From Burkholderia sp. Bp8992 (lineage in GTDB: Bacteria; Pseudomonadota; Gammaproteobacteria; Burkholderiales; Burkholderiaceae): DNA of 43,238 bases. Positions within the stretch are counted from its first letter, which is position 1, and each line of letters begins with the position of its first letter. Position numbers and translations under genes: made by a program. Location of the stretch: assembly GCF_003853705.1 (NCBI RefSeq), contig NZ_QTQI01000045.1, forward strand, positions 1 to 43,238. Direction: 5' to 3'. Below the pieces are notes generated by a model that did not search any database, was not told the DNA's origin, and worked only from the letters and a program-made list of their open reading frames with translations. Positions 19,665 to 29,675 of the stretch are shown here, in pieces.

Positions 19665-20492
19665 TTAACGCTTGTGACGGCGCTGGACGATCATCGTCGT
19701 CGTGCGCTTGTTGCTGCGGGTGCGGTAACCCTTAGCCGGCGTACCCCACGGGCTCACCGGATCGCGACCTGCAGCCGTCTTGCCCTCACCACCACCGTGC
19801 GGGTGATCAACCGGGTTCATCGCAACGCCACGCACCGTCGGGCGGATACCGCGCCAGCGGTTCGCGCCAGCCTTGCCGATCTGGCGCAGGCTATGCTCTT
19901 CGTTACCGACTTCACCGATCGTTGCACGGCACTCGATGTGCACGCGGCGGATTTCGCCCGAACGCAGACGAACCTGCGCGTAGACGCCTTCACGTGCCAG
20001 CAGCATGGCCGACGTGCCAGCCGAACGCGCCATTTGCGCGCCCTTGCCCGGCAGCATCTCGATGCAGTGGATCGTCGTACCGACCGGAATGTTGCGGATC
20101 GGCAGCGTGTTGCCTGCACGGATCGGCGCTTCCGAACCCGACATCAGCTGCTGGCCGACCGTCAGACCCTTCGGGGCGATGATGTAGCGACGCTCGCCGT
20201 CTGCGTAGAGCACCAGCGCGATGTTCGCGCTGCGGTTCGGGTCGTACTCGAGACGCTCGACCTTTGCCGGGATGCCATCCTTCGTGCGACGGAAATCGAC
20301 GATACGGTAGTGCTGCTTGTGACCACCACCCTTGTGACGCGTGGTGATACGACCGTTGTTGTTACGGCCGGCGGTCGAGCTCTGCGTGTCGAGCAGTGCC
20401 GCGAACGGCTTGCCCTGGTGCAGGTTCTTGTTGACCACCTTGACCATCGCGCGGCGACCCGGCGATGTCGGCTTAACTTTAACGATTGCCAT
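19665..20492 (-). CDS. rplB: 50S ribosomal protein L2
   Basis: 275 residues, standard length. The conserved histidine-bearing segment [18 protein letters not shown], near the peptidyl transferase centre, is intact. L2 is among the most conserved ribosomal proteins; it supports subunit association and peptide-bond formation. It starts 2 nt after the rplW stop. Confidence 0.99.
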   Translation of the reverse strand: MAIVKVKPTSPGRRAMVKVVNKNLHQGKPFAALLDTQSSTAGRNNNGRITTRHKGGGHKQHYRIVDFRRTKDGIPAKVERLEYDPNRSANIALVLYADGERRYIIAPKGLTVGQQLMSGSEAPIRAGNTLPIRNIPVGTTIHCIEMLPGKGAQMARSAGTSAMLLAREGVYAQVRLRSGEIRRVHIECRATIGEVGNEEHSLRQIGKAGANRWRGIRPTVRGVAMNPVDHPHGGGEGKTAAGRDPVSPWGTPAKGYRTRSNKRTTTMIVQRRHKR

Positions 20493-20494
20493 GA

Positions 20495-20809
20495 TTACTT
20501 GGCCTCCGCTTCAAAGTTGATTTCCTGGCCGGGCTTCAGGCAGACGTATGCCTTCTTCACGTCCTTGCGGCGGCCCATCGAACGGCCAAAGCGCTTTTGC
20601 TTGCCCTTCTGAACCAGCACGTTGACGGAATCAACTTCAACCTTGAACAGCAGCTCGACAGCCGCCTTCACTTCCTGCTTCGTGGCATCCGGAGCGACTT
20701 CGAACACGACTTGCTCGTTCTTGTCGGCAACCAGCGTCGCCTTTTCCGAGATCACCGGTGCGAGCAGGACCTGCATCAAACGATGATCGTTCTTGCGAAT
20801 CTCGCTCAT
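20495..20809 (-). CDS. rplW: 50S ribosomal protein L23
   Basis: 104 residues. Contains [12 protein letters not shown] near the N-terminus and [20 protein letters not shown], the loop entering the tunnel. L23 is the main trigger-factor and SRP docking protein at the tunnel exit. Its start overlaps the rplD stop by 4 nt (ATGA). Confidence 0.99.
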
Positions 20810-21426
20810 GACAGCAACTCCTCGATCTGGGCGACCGCAGCCTTCGTGACCAGCACTTTCTTGAAGTAGATCAGCGACAGCGGGTCAGCGTAGCGCGGCT
20901 CGACAATCGCCACGTGCGGCAGGTTGCGCGAAGCCAGGTACAGGTTCTCGTCGACCGTATCCGTAATGATCAGGACGGAGTCGAGACCCATGGTCTTGAA
21001 TTTTTCGGCCAGCAGCTTGGTCTTCGGCGCTTCGAGGATGATGTCCTCGACGACCGACAGACGGCCTTCACGGGCCAGCTGCGAGAAGATCGAGCAGAGA
21101 CCTGCGCGATGCATCTTCTTGTTGACCTTGTGCGAGAAGTTTTCTTCCGGCGAATTCGGGAAGATACGACCACCGCCACGCCACAACGGGCTCGACGACA
21201 TACCGGCACGAGCGCGGCCCGTACCCTTCTGGCGCCACGGCTTCTTCGTCGTGTGCTTGACTTGCTCACGGTCCTTCTGCGCGCGGTTACCCTGGCGAGC
21301 ATTCGCCTGGTAAGCGACGACGACCTGGTGGATCAGCGCTTCGTTGTAGTCACGACCGAACACGACGTCCGATGCGTTGACCACTGCACCTTCCTGACCA
21401 TTTTCGTTCAGGAGCTTGAGTTCCAT
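20806..21426 (-). CDS. rplD: 50S ribosomal protein L4
   Basis: 206 residues. The tunnel loop [20 protein letters not shown], which with L22 forms the tunnel constriction, is intact. In E. coli L4 also represses the S10 operon through the leader before rpsJ, by both attenuation and translational block. Whether it does so here is unknown, although the rpsJ leader is structured. It overlaps the rplC stop by one base (TAATG), which suggests coupling. Confidence 0.99.
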
Positions 21427-22076
21427 TATTTCGCCCCCTTGGTCTTGACGGCCGGCGTCACGAAGACCTTGCCGCCCTTCGCGCCCGGAATCGCACCCTT
21501 CACGAGCAGCAGCTTGCGCTCTGCGTCGATACGAGCGATTTCGAGGTTCTGCACCGTCACCGTCACGTCACCCATGTGACCCGTCATGCGTTTACCCGGG
21601 AAAACACGACCCGGATCCTGCGCCATACCGATCGAGCCCGGCACGTTGTGCGAGCGCGAGTTACCGTGCGTGGCACGGCCGGAGGAGAAGTTGTAACGCT
21701 TGATCGTACCGGCGTAGCCCTTACCGATCGACACGCCTTGCACGTCGACCTTCTGGCCCACTTCGAAAAGATCAGCACCGACCACGGCGCCATTCGACAG
21801 CTCAGCTGCCTTGGCCGCGTCAATGCGGAATTCCTTGAGGATTTCACCGGCTTCGACACCGGCTTTGGCGAGATGACCTGCCAGCGGCTTCGTCACGCGC
21901 GATGCACGACGGGAGCCGAATGCAACCTGCACGGCCGTGTAGCCGTCGGTTTCAACAGTCTTGATCTGCGTCACGCGGTTGTCCGACACGTCCAGCACGG
22001 TGACGGGAATCGAATCCCCTTCAGCCGTGAAGATACGGGTCATGCCAACCTTGCGACCTACGAGTCCAAGGCTCAT
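21426..22076 (-). CDS. rplC: 50S ribosomal protein L3
   Basis: 216 residues from ATG at 22076 ([20 protein letters not shown]). ATGs also lie directly before it (22079) and four codons before it (22088). The chosen start has the best spacing (6 nt) from GGAG. L3 is an early 50S assembly protein near the peptidyl transferase centre; the Gln methylation segment [20 protein letters not shown] is present. The 178-bp gap from rpsJ carries a candidate promoter. Confidence 0.98.
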   Translation of the reverse strand: MSLGLVGRKVGMTRIFTAEGDSIPVTVLDVSDNRVTQIKTVETDGYTAVQVAFGSRRASRVTKPLAGHLAKAGVEAGEILKEFRIDAAKAAELSNGAVVGADLFEVGQKVDVQGVSIGKGYAGTIKRYNFSSGRATHGNSRSHNVPGSIGMAQDPGRVFPGKRMTGHMGDVTVTVQNLEIARIDAERKLLLVKGAIPGAKGGKVFVTPAVKTKGAK

Positions 22077-22088
22077 CATTTTCTCCAT

Positions 22089-22254
22089 TCCCGACTGCGA
22101 TTGGTCGGGGCTGATTTACAAAATGCCGGGCACGCAAGGCCCAACTTTTTTACGCGAATACGCGAAAAGCCAAGCAGTATAGCCCGACTTCCCGATTTCC
22201 GCAAGCAATACAAAGACTTAGCACCGCCCGGCGAGCCGACCGGCGCTGGAAGCC
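22089..22254 (-). promoter_or_regulatory. Internal promoter candidate before rplC
   Basis: In the rpsJ-rplC gap, minus-strand TTGCGG (22204-22199) and TATACT (22181-22176) are spaced 17 nt apart and would start transcription near 22169. A small hairpin CCCGAC/GTCGGG lies about 20 nt before the rplC ATG. In E. coli rpsJ and rplC are much closer, so a second promoter giving extra rplC-rpsQ transcript is plausible. Confidence 0.45.
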
Positions 22255-22566
22255 TTACTGCAGCTTGATTTCCACGTCGACGCCAGCCGGCAGGTCGAGC
22301 TTCATCAGCGCGTCAACGGTCTTGTCCGTCGGGTCGACGATGTCCATCAGGCGCTGGTGGGTGCGGATTTCGAGCTGATCGCGCGACGTCTTGTTGACGT
22401 GCGGCGAACGCAGGATGTCAAAACGCTGAATGCGCGTCGGCAGCGGCACCGGGCCACGGACGATTGCGCCAGTCCGCTTCGCGGTATCGACGATCTCGGC
22501 AGCCGATTGATCGATCAGACGATAGTCGAATGCCTTCAGGCGAATGCGGATTTTCTGTTGCTGCAT
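22255..22566 (-). CDS. rpsJ: 30S ribosomal protein S10 (NusE)
   Basis: 103 residues, starting [21 protein letters not shown]10 sits in the 30S head and, as NusE, joins NusB in antitermination complexes; it also binds NusG, coupling transcription to translation. AAGGA precedes the ATG at good spacing. It is first in the S10 operon. A 287-bp spacer from tuf holds the tuf terminator, a -10 candidate and a two-hairpin leader. Confidence 0.99.
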   Translation of the reverse strand: MQQQKIRIRLKAFDYRLIDQSAAEIVDTAKRTGAIVRGPVPLPTRIQRFDILRSPHVNKTSRDQLEIRTHQRLMDIVDPTDKTVDALMKLDLPAGVDVEIKLQ

Positions 22567-22694
22567 GACGATTCCTTGAAAAGAGCGAGGCGATGTTGCA
22601 TCGCCGGACACTAAAAGAACGTGAAACATGACGCCTGCGGGGAGCGAGACATCACGTTCCTGACGGTACTTCCACTGCTAAGCCCGCGATTCTA
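22567..22694 (-). promoter_or_regulatory. S10 operon leader with two hairpins
   Basis: A TAGAAT -10-like box (minus strand, 22694-22689; no good -35) would start a leader of about 116 nt. The leader contains a longer hairpin closed by GAACGTGA/TCACGTTC (22617-22659) and a perfect 7-bp hairpin GGCGATG/CATCGCC with a 3-nt loop (22589-22605), which ends 22 nt before the rpsJ ATG. The place corresponds to the S10 leader through which L4 acts in gammaproteobacteria, but I cannot show L4 binding. Confidence 0.45.
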
Positions 22695-22745
22695 CACGAA
22701 ATTTCGAAACCGTGGCGTGCATTTCTCGGCCCGCGCAACGCGCCG

Positions 22746-22791
22746 CCGGAAAAACAAAACCGGGTGCCAGCGCAAGCTGGACACCCGGTTT
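22746..22791 (-). terminator. Terminator of the str operon after tuf copy 1
   Basis: AAACCGGGTG and CACCCGGTTT (22757-22791) with inner CAGC/GCTG form a stem of about 14 bp. On the minus strand it is followed by TTTTGTTTTTCC. It lies about 63 nt after the tuf stop and separates the str and S10 operons. Confidence 0.85.
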
Positions 22792-22853
22792 CGACGGTAC
22801 AACTGCATACCGCGGGAATCGCGGACCCCGCCGGGATCCGCGGATCGTCGATG

Positions 22854-24044
22854 TTACTCGATGATCTTGGCGACGACGCCGGCGCCGACGGTACGGCCGC
22901 CTTCGCGGATTGCGAAGCGCAGACCTTCTTCCATCGCGATCGGAGCGATCAGCTTCACCGTGATCGACACGTTGTCGCCCGGCATCACCATTTCCTTGTC
23001 CTTCGGCAGCTCGATCGAGCCCGTCACGTCCGTCGTACGGAAGTAGAACTGCGGACGGTAGTTGTTGAAGAACGGCGTGTGACGGCCGCCTTCGTCCTTG
23101 CTCAGCACGTACACTTCAGCCGTGAAGTGCGTGTGCGGCGTGATCGAACCCGGCTTCGCCAGAACCTGGCCACGCTCCACGTCTTCACGCTTCGTGCCGC
23201 GCAGCAGGATACCAACGTTGTCGCCTGCCTGACCTTGGTCCAGCAGCTTGCGGAACATTTCAACGCCCGTGCAGGTCGTCTTCACCGTCGGCTTGATACC
23301 GACGATTTCGATTTCCTCGCCGACCTTCACGATGCCGCGCTCGACACGACCCGTCACCACCGTACCACGGCCCGAGATCGAGAACACGTCTTCCACCGGC
23401 ATCAGGAACGCGCCGTCAACCGCACGCTCCGGCGTCGGGATGTACGTGTCCAGCGCATCGGCCAGGCTCATGATCGCCACTTCGCCCAGCTCGCCCGTGT
23501 CGCCTTCCAGCGCCAGCTTTGCCGAACCCTTCACGATCGGCGTGTCGTCGCCCGGGAAGTCGTACTTCGACAGGAGTTCGCGAACTTCCATCTCGACCAG
23601 CTCGAGCAGTTCTGCGTCGTCCACCATGTCGCACTTGTTCAGGAACACGATGATGTACGGAACGCCAACCTGGCGTGCCAGCAGGATGTGCTCACGCGTC
23701 TGCGGCATCGGGCCGTCAGCTGCCGAGCAAACCAGGATCGCGCCGTCCATCTGCGCTGCGCCCGTGATCATGTTCTTCACATAGTCAGCGTGGCCCGGGC
23801 AGTCGACGTGTGCGTAGTGGCGGTTGGCCGTTTCGTACTCGACGTGTGCCGTGTTGATCGTGATGCCGCGCGCCTTTTCTTCCGGTGCCGCGTCGATCTG
23901 GTCGTATGCCTTCGCTTCGCCGCCGAACTTCTTCGTCAGAACCGTCGTGATCGCTGCCGTCAGCGTCGTCTTGCCGTGGTCAACGTGACCAATCGTACCA
24001 ACGTTCACGTGCGGCTTGGTCCGCTCGAATTTACCTTTTGCCAT
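22854..24044 (-). CDS. tuf: Elongation factor Tu, copy 1
   Basis: 396 residues, full length. GTPase motifs: GHVDHGKT (19-26), DCPGH (82-86) and NKCD (137-140), then the two beta-barrel domains. EF-Tu delivers aminoacyl-tRNA to the ribosome. It is the last gene of the str operon, 39 nt after fusA. A second copy at the right edge encodes the same protein over all visible codons, with only four synonymous base differences. It ends at the terminator at 22757-22791. Confidence 0.99.
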   Translation of the reverse strand: MAKGKFERTKPHVNVGTIGHVDHGKTTLTAAITTVLTKKFGGEAKAYDQIDAAPEEKARGITINTAHVEYETANRHYAHVDCPGHADYVKNMITGAAQMDGAILVCSAADGPMPQTREHILLARQVGVPYIIVFLNKCDMVDDAELLELVEMEVRELLSKYDFPGDDTPIVKGSAKLALEGDTGELGEVAIMSLADALDTYIPTPERAVDGAFLMPVEDVFSISGRGTVVTGRVERGIVKVGEEIEIVGIKPTVKTTCTGVEMFRKLLDQGQAGDNVGILLRGTKREDVERGQVLAKPGSITPHTHFTAEVYVLSKDEGGRHTPFFNNYRPQFYFRTTDVTGSIELPKDKEMVMPGDNVSITVKLIAPIAMEEGLRFAIREGGRTVGAGVVAKIIE

Positions 24045-24083
24045 GATTCTCTTCTTTCAAAAATTATCGATTGAGATAACGAA

Positions 24084-26186
<2,103 letters not shown>

Positions 26187-26210
26187 TTTGATCCTCTACT
26201 GGGATGACAC

Positions 26211-26276
26211 GATGCAGCCCAGCTGCATCATGCTTCAACACAAACGGGCGAGGCGCCTGAAAAGCGCACCCGCCCG
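26211..26276 (-). promoter_or_regulatory. Two hairpins in the rpsG-fusA spacer
   Basis: Hairpin A is GATGCAG/CTGCATC with a 5-nt loop (26211-26229, perfect 7 bp), about 25 nt before the fusA start. Hairpin B has arms CGGGCG/CGCCCG and GCGC/GCGC (26245-26276) and is followed on the minus strand by TTTGTGTTG, a weak terminator-like tail. They may tune fusA-tuf expression against rpsL-rpsG. Confidence 0.4.
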
Positions 26277-26309
26277 GAATTTATTTCCGCTAACAGCCCA
26301 GCCAGGCGC

Positions 26310-26780
26310 TTAGAAACGGAAATGCGAGAACGCGCGGTTGGCTTCTGCCATGCGGTGAACTTCGTCGCGCTTCTTCATCGCGCCGCCACGGCCTTCGGCC
26401 GCTTCGGAGAGTTCACCTGCCAGGCGCAGGGCCATCGACTTCTCGCTACGCTTCTTCGCAGCCTCACGCAGCCAGCGCATCGCCAATGCCATACGACGCG
26501 ACGGGCGCACTTCGACCGGAACTTGATAGTTGGCACCACCAACGCGACGGCTCTTCACTTCAACCACCGGCTTCACGTTGTTGAGCGCAACCGTGAACAC
26601 TTCCAGCGGGTCCTTGCCACCCTTGGTCTGGATCTGTTCGAATGCGCCATAAACGATGCGCTCTGCGACCGACTTCTTGCCGGACAGCATCAGCATGTTC
26701 ATGAACTTGGCAACATCAACGTTACCGAACTTCGGATCCGGCAACACTTCCCGCTTGGGGACTTCGCGACGACGCGGCAT
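26310..26780 (-). CDS. rpsG: 30S ribosomal protein S7
   Basis: 156 residues, canonical start [21 protein letters not shown]7 nucleates the 30S head and lies near the E site. In E. coli it represses the str operon by binding the rpsL-rpsG spacer. Here the 172-bp spacer has a perfect 8-bp hairpin just before rpsG (26805-26822). The AAGGAAG Shine-Dalgarno sequence is good. Confidence 0.99.
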   Translation of the reverse strand: MPRRREVPKREVLPDPKFGNVDVAKFMNMLMLSGKKSVAERIVYGAFEQIQTKGGKDPLEVFTVALNNVKPVVEVKSRRVGGANYQVPVEVRPSRRMALAMRWLREAAKKRSEKSMALRLAGELSEAAEGRGGAMKKRDEVHRMAEANRAFSHFRF

Positions 26781-26804
26781 GATTCTTCCTTTACTTGTTC
26801 AGTT

Positions 26805-26822
26805 GGAGCTGGTTCCAGCTCC
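26805..26822 (-). promoter_or_regulatory. Hairpin in the rpsL-rpsG spacer, possible S7 site
   Basis: GGAGCTGG and CCAGCTCC with two central bases, a perfect 8-bp inverted repeat ending 24 nt before the rpsG ATG. In E. coli S7 binds the rpsL-rpsG spacer and blocks translation, so the location fits. The sequence alone does not show a 16S-like S7 binding site. Confidence 0.4.
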
Positions 26823-26952
26823 GCGGCCACCAACAAACCCGATCACATCTTCACGACTAACCAGCTTGGCCGGGTGACCACTTACTCGACAGCACCGGCA
26901 ATCCGGCACTCCCGCCTTGACCGCCCTGCGGCGATCCCTGATCAAAAACTGC

Positions 26953-27333
26953 TTACTTGGCAGCCTTTGCACGCTTCGCGCCGTACTTCGAGCGCGCTTG
27001 CTTACGGTCCTTGACGCCCTGGGTATCCAGCGAGCCGCGAACCATGTGGTAACGCACACCCGGCAAGTCCTTCACACGGCCGCCGCGGATCAGCACAACC
27101 GAGTGTTCCTGCAGGTTGTGGCCTTCACCGCCGATGTACGAAATCACTTCGAAGCCGTTCGTCAGACGAACCTTGGCGACCTTACGGAGTGCCGAGTTCG
27201 GCTTCTTCGGCGTCGTCGTGTACACACGGGTGCACACGCCGCGACGCTGGGGGCAGTCCTGCAGGGCCGGGCTCTTGCTCTTCGTCGTTTCCGACTGACG
27301 GCCTTTGCGAACCAGTTGGTTGATGGTTGGCAT
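26953..27333 (-). CDS. rpsL: 30S ribosomal protein S12
   Basis: 126 residues, starting [21 protein letters not shown]12 sits at the decoding centre and controls accuracy. Lys43 in [11 protein letters not shown] and Lys88 in [14 protein letters not shown] are both wild type, so no common streptomycin-resistance change is present. It is the first gene of the str operon, with its own promoter at 27472-27501. A 172-bp spacer precedes rpsG. Confidence 0.99.
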
Positions 27334-27471
27334 TGTTTATTCCTGAAATTGAACAAAATCTGCACACCGATTTCGGGCAAAGCGAGAATCGGCGCACAGT
27401 TGACTTCCGAACCGGCGAATCGGGTGCGAGCTTTCGAACGCGACACGGCCCACCGAATACCGGAACCCAGC

Positions 27472-27501
27472 ATCATATTCCGGAAATACCAACTAAGTCA
27501 A
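27472..27501 (-). promoter_or_regulatory. str operon promoter upstream of rpsL
   Basis: On the minus strand TTGACT (27501-27496) and TATGAT (27477-27472) are spaced 18 nt apart, close to the sigma-70 consensus. The start near 27465 would give a leader of about 130 nt before rpsL. The promoter begins about 60 nt after the recQ stop; no recQ terminator was recognised in that interval. Confidence 0.7.
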
Positions 27502-27560
27502 CGGCTTGCGTGATTTTCCCGTCGACCGCGTGGTTTACCGGAAGGGTCGGAACACCTGTG

Positions 27561-29408
27561 TCAGGCCGATTCGACGACGTCGATGATCTCGTCGCCGAAG
27601 CGCTCGAGCTTGCGTACGCCCATGCCGGGAATGTGGCGCAGGTCGTCGATCGACTCCGGCGCGTTGCGCGCGATTTCCGCGAGCGTCGCGTCGTGGAAGA
27701 TCACGTAGGCCGGCACGCCGTCGGTCTTGGCGGTTTCCGCGCGCCACGCACGCAGCGCATCCCACCGCGCGCGCTCGCGCGCATCCATGCCGGCCGTCGG
27801 GTCGACGCGCGTGCCGCTGCGGCCCGACGACTGCCGCGTGCGCTGCGGCTTCACGTAGCGGCGCAGCGTGACCTTCTCCTCGTTCTTCAGGACGGGCTTC
27901 GCTGCCTCGGTCAGCACGAGCGCGCCGAAGCCGCCATGATCGACGGCCAGGTAGCCGTACGCGACGAGCTGCCGGAAAATCGCGCGCCATTCGGGCTCGG
28001 ACAGCGATGCGCCGATCCCGAACGTCGTGAGCTGGTCGTGGCCGCGCTGCAACACTTTCTCGGTGCGCCCGCCGCGCAGGATCTCGATCAGGTGGCTCGA
28101 GCCGAAATTGAAGCCGCTCGCGCGCTGCGCGCGGAACACGCACGACAGCGCCATCTGCGCCTCGCGCGTGGCATCCCACGATGCGGGCGGCTCGAGGCAC
28201 GTATCGCAGTTGCCGCAGGGCCGGCTCTCTTCGCCGAAATAGTTCAGCAGCCGCACGCGGCGGCACGAGATCGTCTCGCACAGCCCGAGCAGCGCATCGA
28301 GCTTCGACGTCTGCACGCGCTTGTGTGCGTCGTCCGCATCAGACTCGTCGATCATCTTGCGCTGCTGGACGACGTCGCCGAGGCCGTATGCCATCCACGC
28401 ATTCGCGGGCATCCCGTCGCGGCCCGCGCGGCCGGTTTCCTGGTAGTAGCCTTCGACGCTCTTCGGCAGGTCCAGGTGCGCAACGAAGCGCACGTCGGGT
28501 TTGTCGATGCCCATGCCGAACGCGATCGTCGCGCACATCACGATGCCCTCTTCCCGCTGGAACATTTCCTGGTGCTTCTGCCGCACCTCGAACTCCATTC
28601 CCGCGTGATACGGCAGCGCGCGCACGCCCTGCGCCTTCAGCCACTCGGCCGTTTCCTCGACCTTGCGGCGCGACAGGCAATAGACGACGCCGGCGTCCGT
28701 CGTGCCGTCTGCATTCGTGTGTTCGGCGCGGATGAAATCGAGCAGCTGCGAGCGCGCGTTGTCCTTCTCGACGATCCGGTAGCGGATGTTCGGGCGATCG
28801 AAGCTCGACACGAACACGCGTGCATCGTCGAGCGCGAGGCGATGGATGATCTCGTCGCGCGTGATCGCGTCGGCCGTGGCCGTCAGCGCGATGCGCGGCA
28901 CCGACGGGAACCGCTCGTGCAGCACCGACAGCTGGATGTATTCCGGGCGGAAATCGTGCCCCCATTGCGACACGCAGTGCGCTTCGTCGATCGCGAACAG
29001 GCCGATCTTCGCGCGCTCGAGCAGGTCGAGGAAGCGCCCCGTCATCAACCGCTCCGGCGCGACGTACAGCAGGTCGATTTCGCCTTCGCGCAGCGCGCGC
29101 TCGGTGGCCGCGGCCTCGGTGCCCGACAGCGTCGAATTCAGGTAGGCCGCTCGTACGCCGACTTCGCGCAGCGCGGCGACCTGGTCCTGCATCAGCGCGA
29201 TCAGGGGCGACACGACGATGCCGGCGCCCTGCCCGGTCTCGCGGCGCAGCAGCGCGGGGATCTGGTAGCACAGCGACTTGCCGCCGCCCGTCGGCATCAG
29301 CACGAGACAATCGCCGCCGCCGGCGACGTGCTCGACGATCTCGCCCTGCTGGCCGCGAAAGGCGGAATAACCAAAGACTTCGTCGAGAATTTCGAGGGCG
29401 CGGGACAT
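27561..29408 (-). CDS. recQ: ATP-dependent DNA helicase RecQ
   Basis: 615 residues from ATG at 29408 ([14 protein letters not shown]); a TTG four codons upstream is less likely. The helicase core has Walker [13 protein letters not shown] (38-49) and DEAH (141-144) with the RecQ-specific aromatic loop [13 protein letters not shown]. The zinc-binding region has the Cys pattern in [12 protein letters not shown] and PCGNCDTC. A winged-helix domain and a C-terminal HRDC domain ([20 protein letters not shown] to [14 protein letters not shown]) follow. RecQ unwinds DNA 3'-to-5' in recombination and fork repair. It is an outsider between rpoC and rpsL, with no clear Shine-Dalgarno sequence. Confidence 0.97.
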   Translation of the reverse strand: MSRALEILDEVFGYSAFRGQQGEIVEHVAGGGDCLVLMPTGGGKSLCYQIPALLRRETGQGAGIVVSPLIALMQDQVAALREVGVRAAYLNSTLSGTEAAATERALREGEIDLLYVAPERLMTGRFLDLLERAKIGLFAIDEAHCVSQWGHDFRPEYIQLSVLHERFPSVPRIALTATADAITRDEIIHRLALDDARVFVSSFDRPNIRYRIVEKDNARSQLLDFIRAEHTNADGTTDAGVVYCLSRRKVEETAEWLKAQGVRALPYHAGMEFEVRQKHQEMFQREEGIVMCATIAFGMGIDKPDVRFVAHLDLPKSVEGYYQETGRAGRDGMPANAWMAYGLGDVVQQRKMIDESDADDAHKRVQTSKLDALLGLCETISCRRVRLLNYFGEESRPCGNCDTCLEPPASWDATREAQMALSCVFRAQRASGFNFGSSHLIEILRGGRTEKVLQRGHDQLTTFGIGASLSEPEWRAIFRQLVAYGYLAVDHGGFGALVLTEAAKPVLKNEEKVTLRRYVKPQRTRQSSGRSGTRVDPTAGMDARERARWDALRAWRAETAKTDGVPAYVIFHDATLAEIARNAPESIDDLRHIPGMGVRKLERFGDEIIDVVESA

Positions 29409-29512
29409 GAATGAGAACAAGGACGGCTAAACGATGACCGCGATTTTAACAACCCGCTCGCTCGGCGCGTGGCGAATCGTGCGACGTTGGCCATTCGGTC
29501 AGGGTTCGTTCG

Positions 29513-29592
29513 CGTGCATGACGGGCCTGCCCCGGCTGCGCGGCCAGCGATGGCGGGCCATGCGCCGGCACTGCGCAGGCACGTCATGCACG
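29513..29592. repeat. Inverted repeat with 18-bp arms between rpoC and recQ
   Basis: Arms at 29513-29530 and 29575-29592 (CGTGCATGACG/CGTCATGCACG outermost, then GCCTGC/GCAGGC) match at 17 of 18 positions. The 44-nt centre can itself fold (CCGGC/GCCGG, GGCC/GGCC). The whole 80 nt could form one long hairpin or cruciform. It lies upstream of recQ and beyond the rpoC terminator. The rest of the 29421-29605 spacer shows only a TAAAAT box (29448-29443) as a weak recQ -10 candidate. Confidence 0.65.
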
Positions 29593-29605
29593 TGAACGAC
29601 GGATG

Positions 29606-29637
29606 AAAAAAAACCGCCCGGCAGAACCGGGCGGTTT
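29606..29637 (-). terminator. Terminator after rpoC
   Basis: AAACCGCCCGG and CCGGGCGGTTT (29611-29637), a perfect 11-bp stem with a 5-nt loop. It is followed on the minus strand by an unbroken T run. It starts 38 nt after the rpoC stop and is the strongest terminator in the window. Confidence 0.93.
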
Positions 29638-29675
29638 CGGCGACAGCGAGGTGAGGCGGCTCGCGCCGCCCGCAC

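Noticed and set aside
26953-27333. Streptomycin-resistance change in rpsL, or rifampicin-resistance change in rpoB
   Set aside because: Lys43 and Lys88 of S12, and the Ser/Asp/His/Ser positions of the rifampicin pocket in RpoB, are all wild type.
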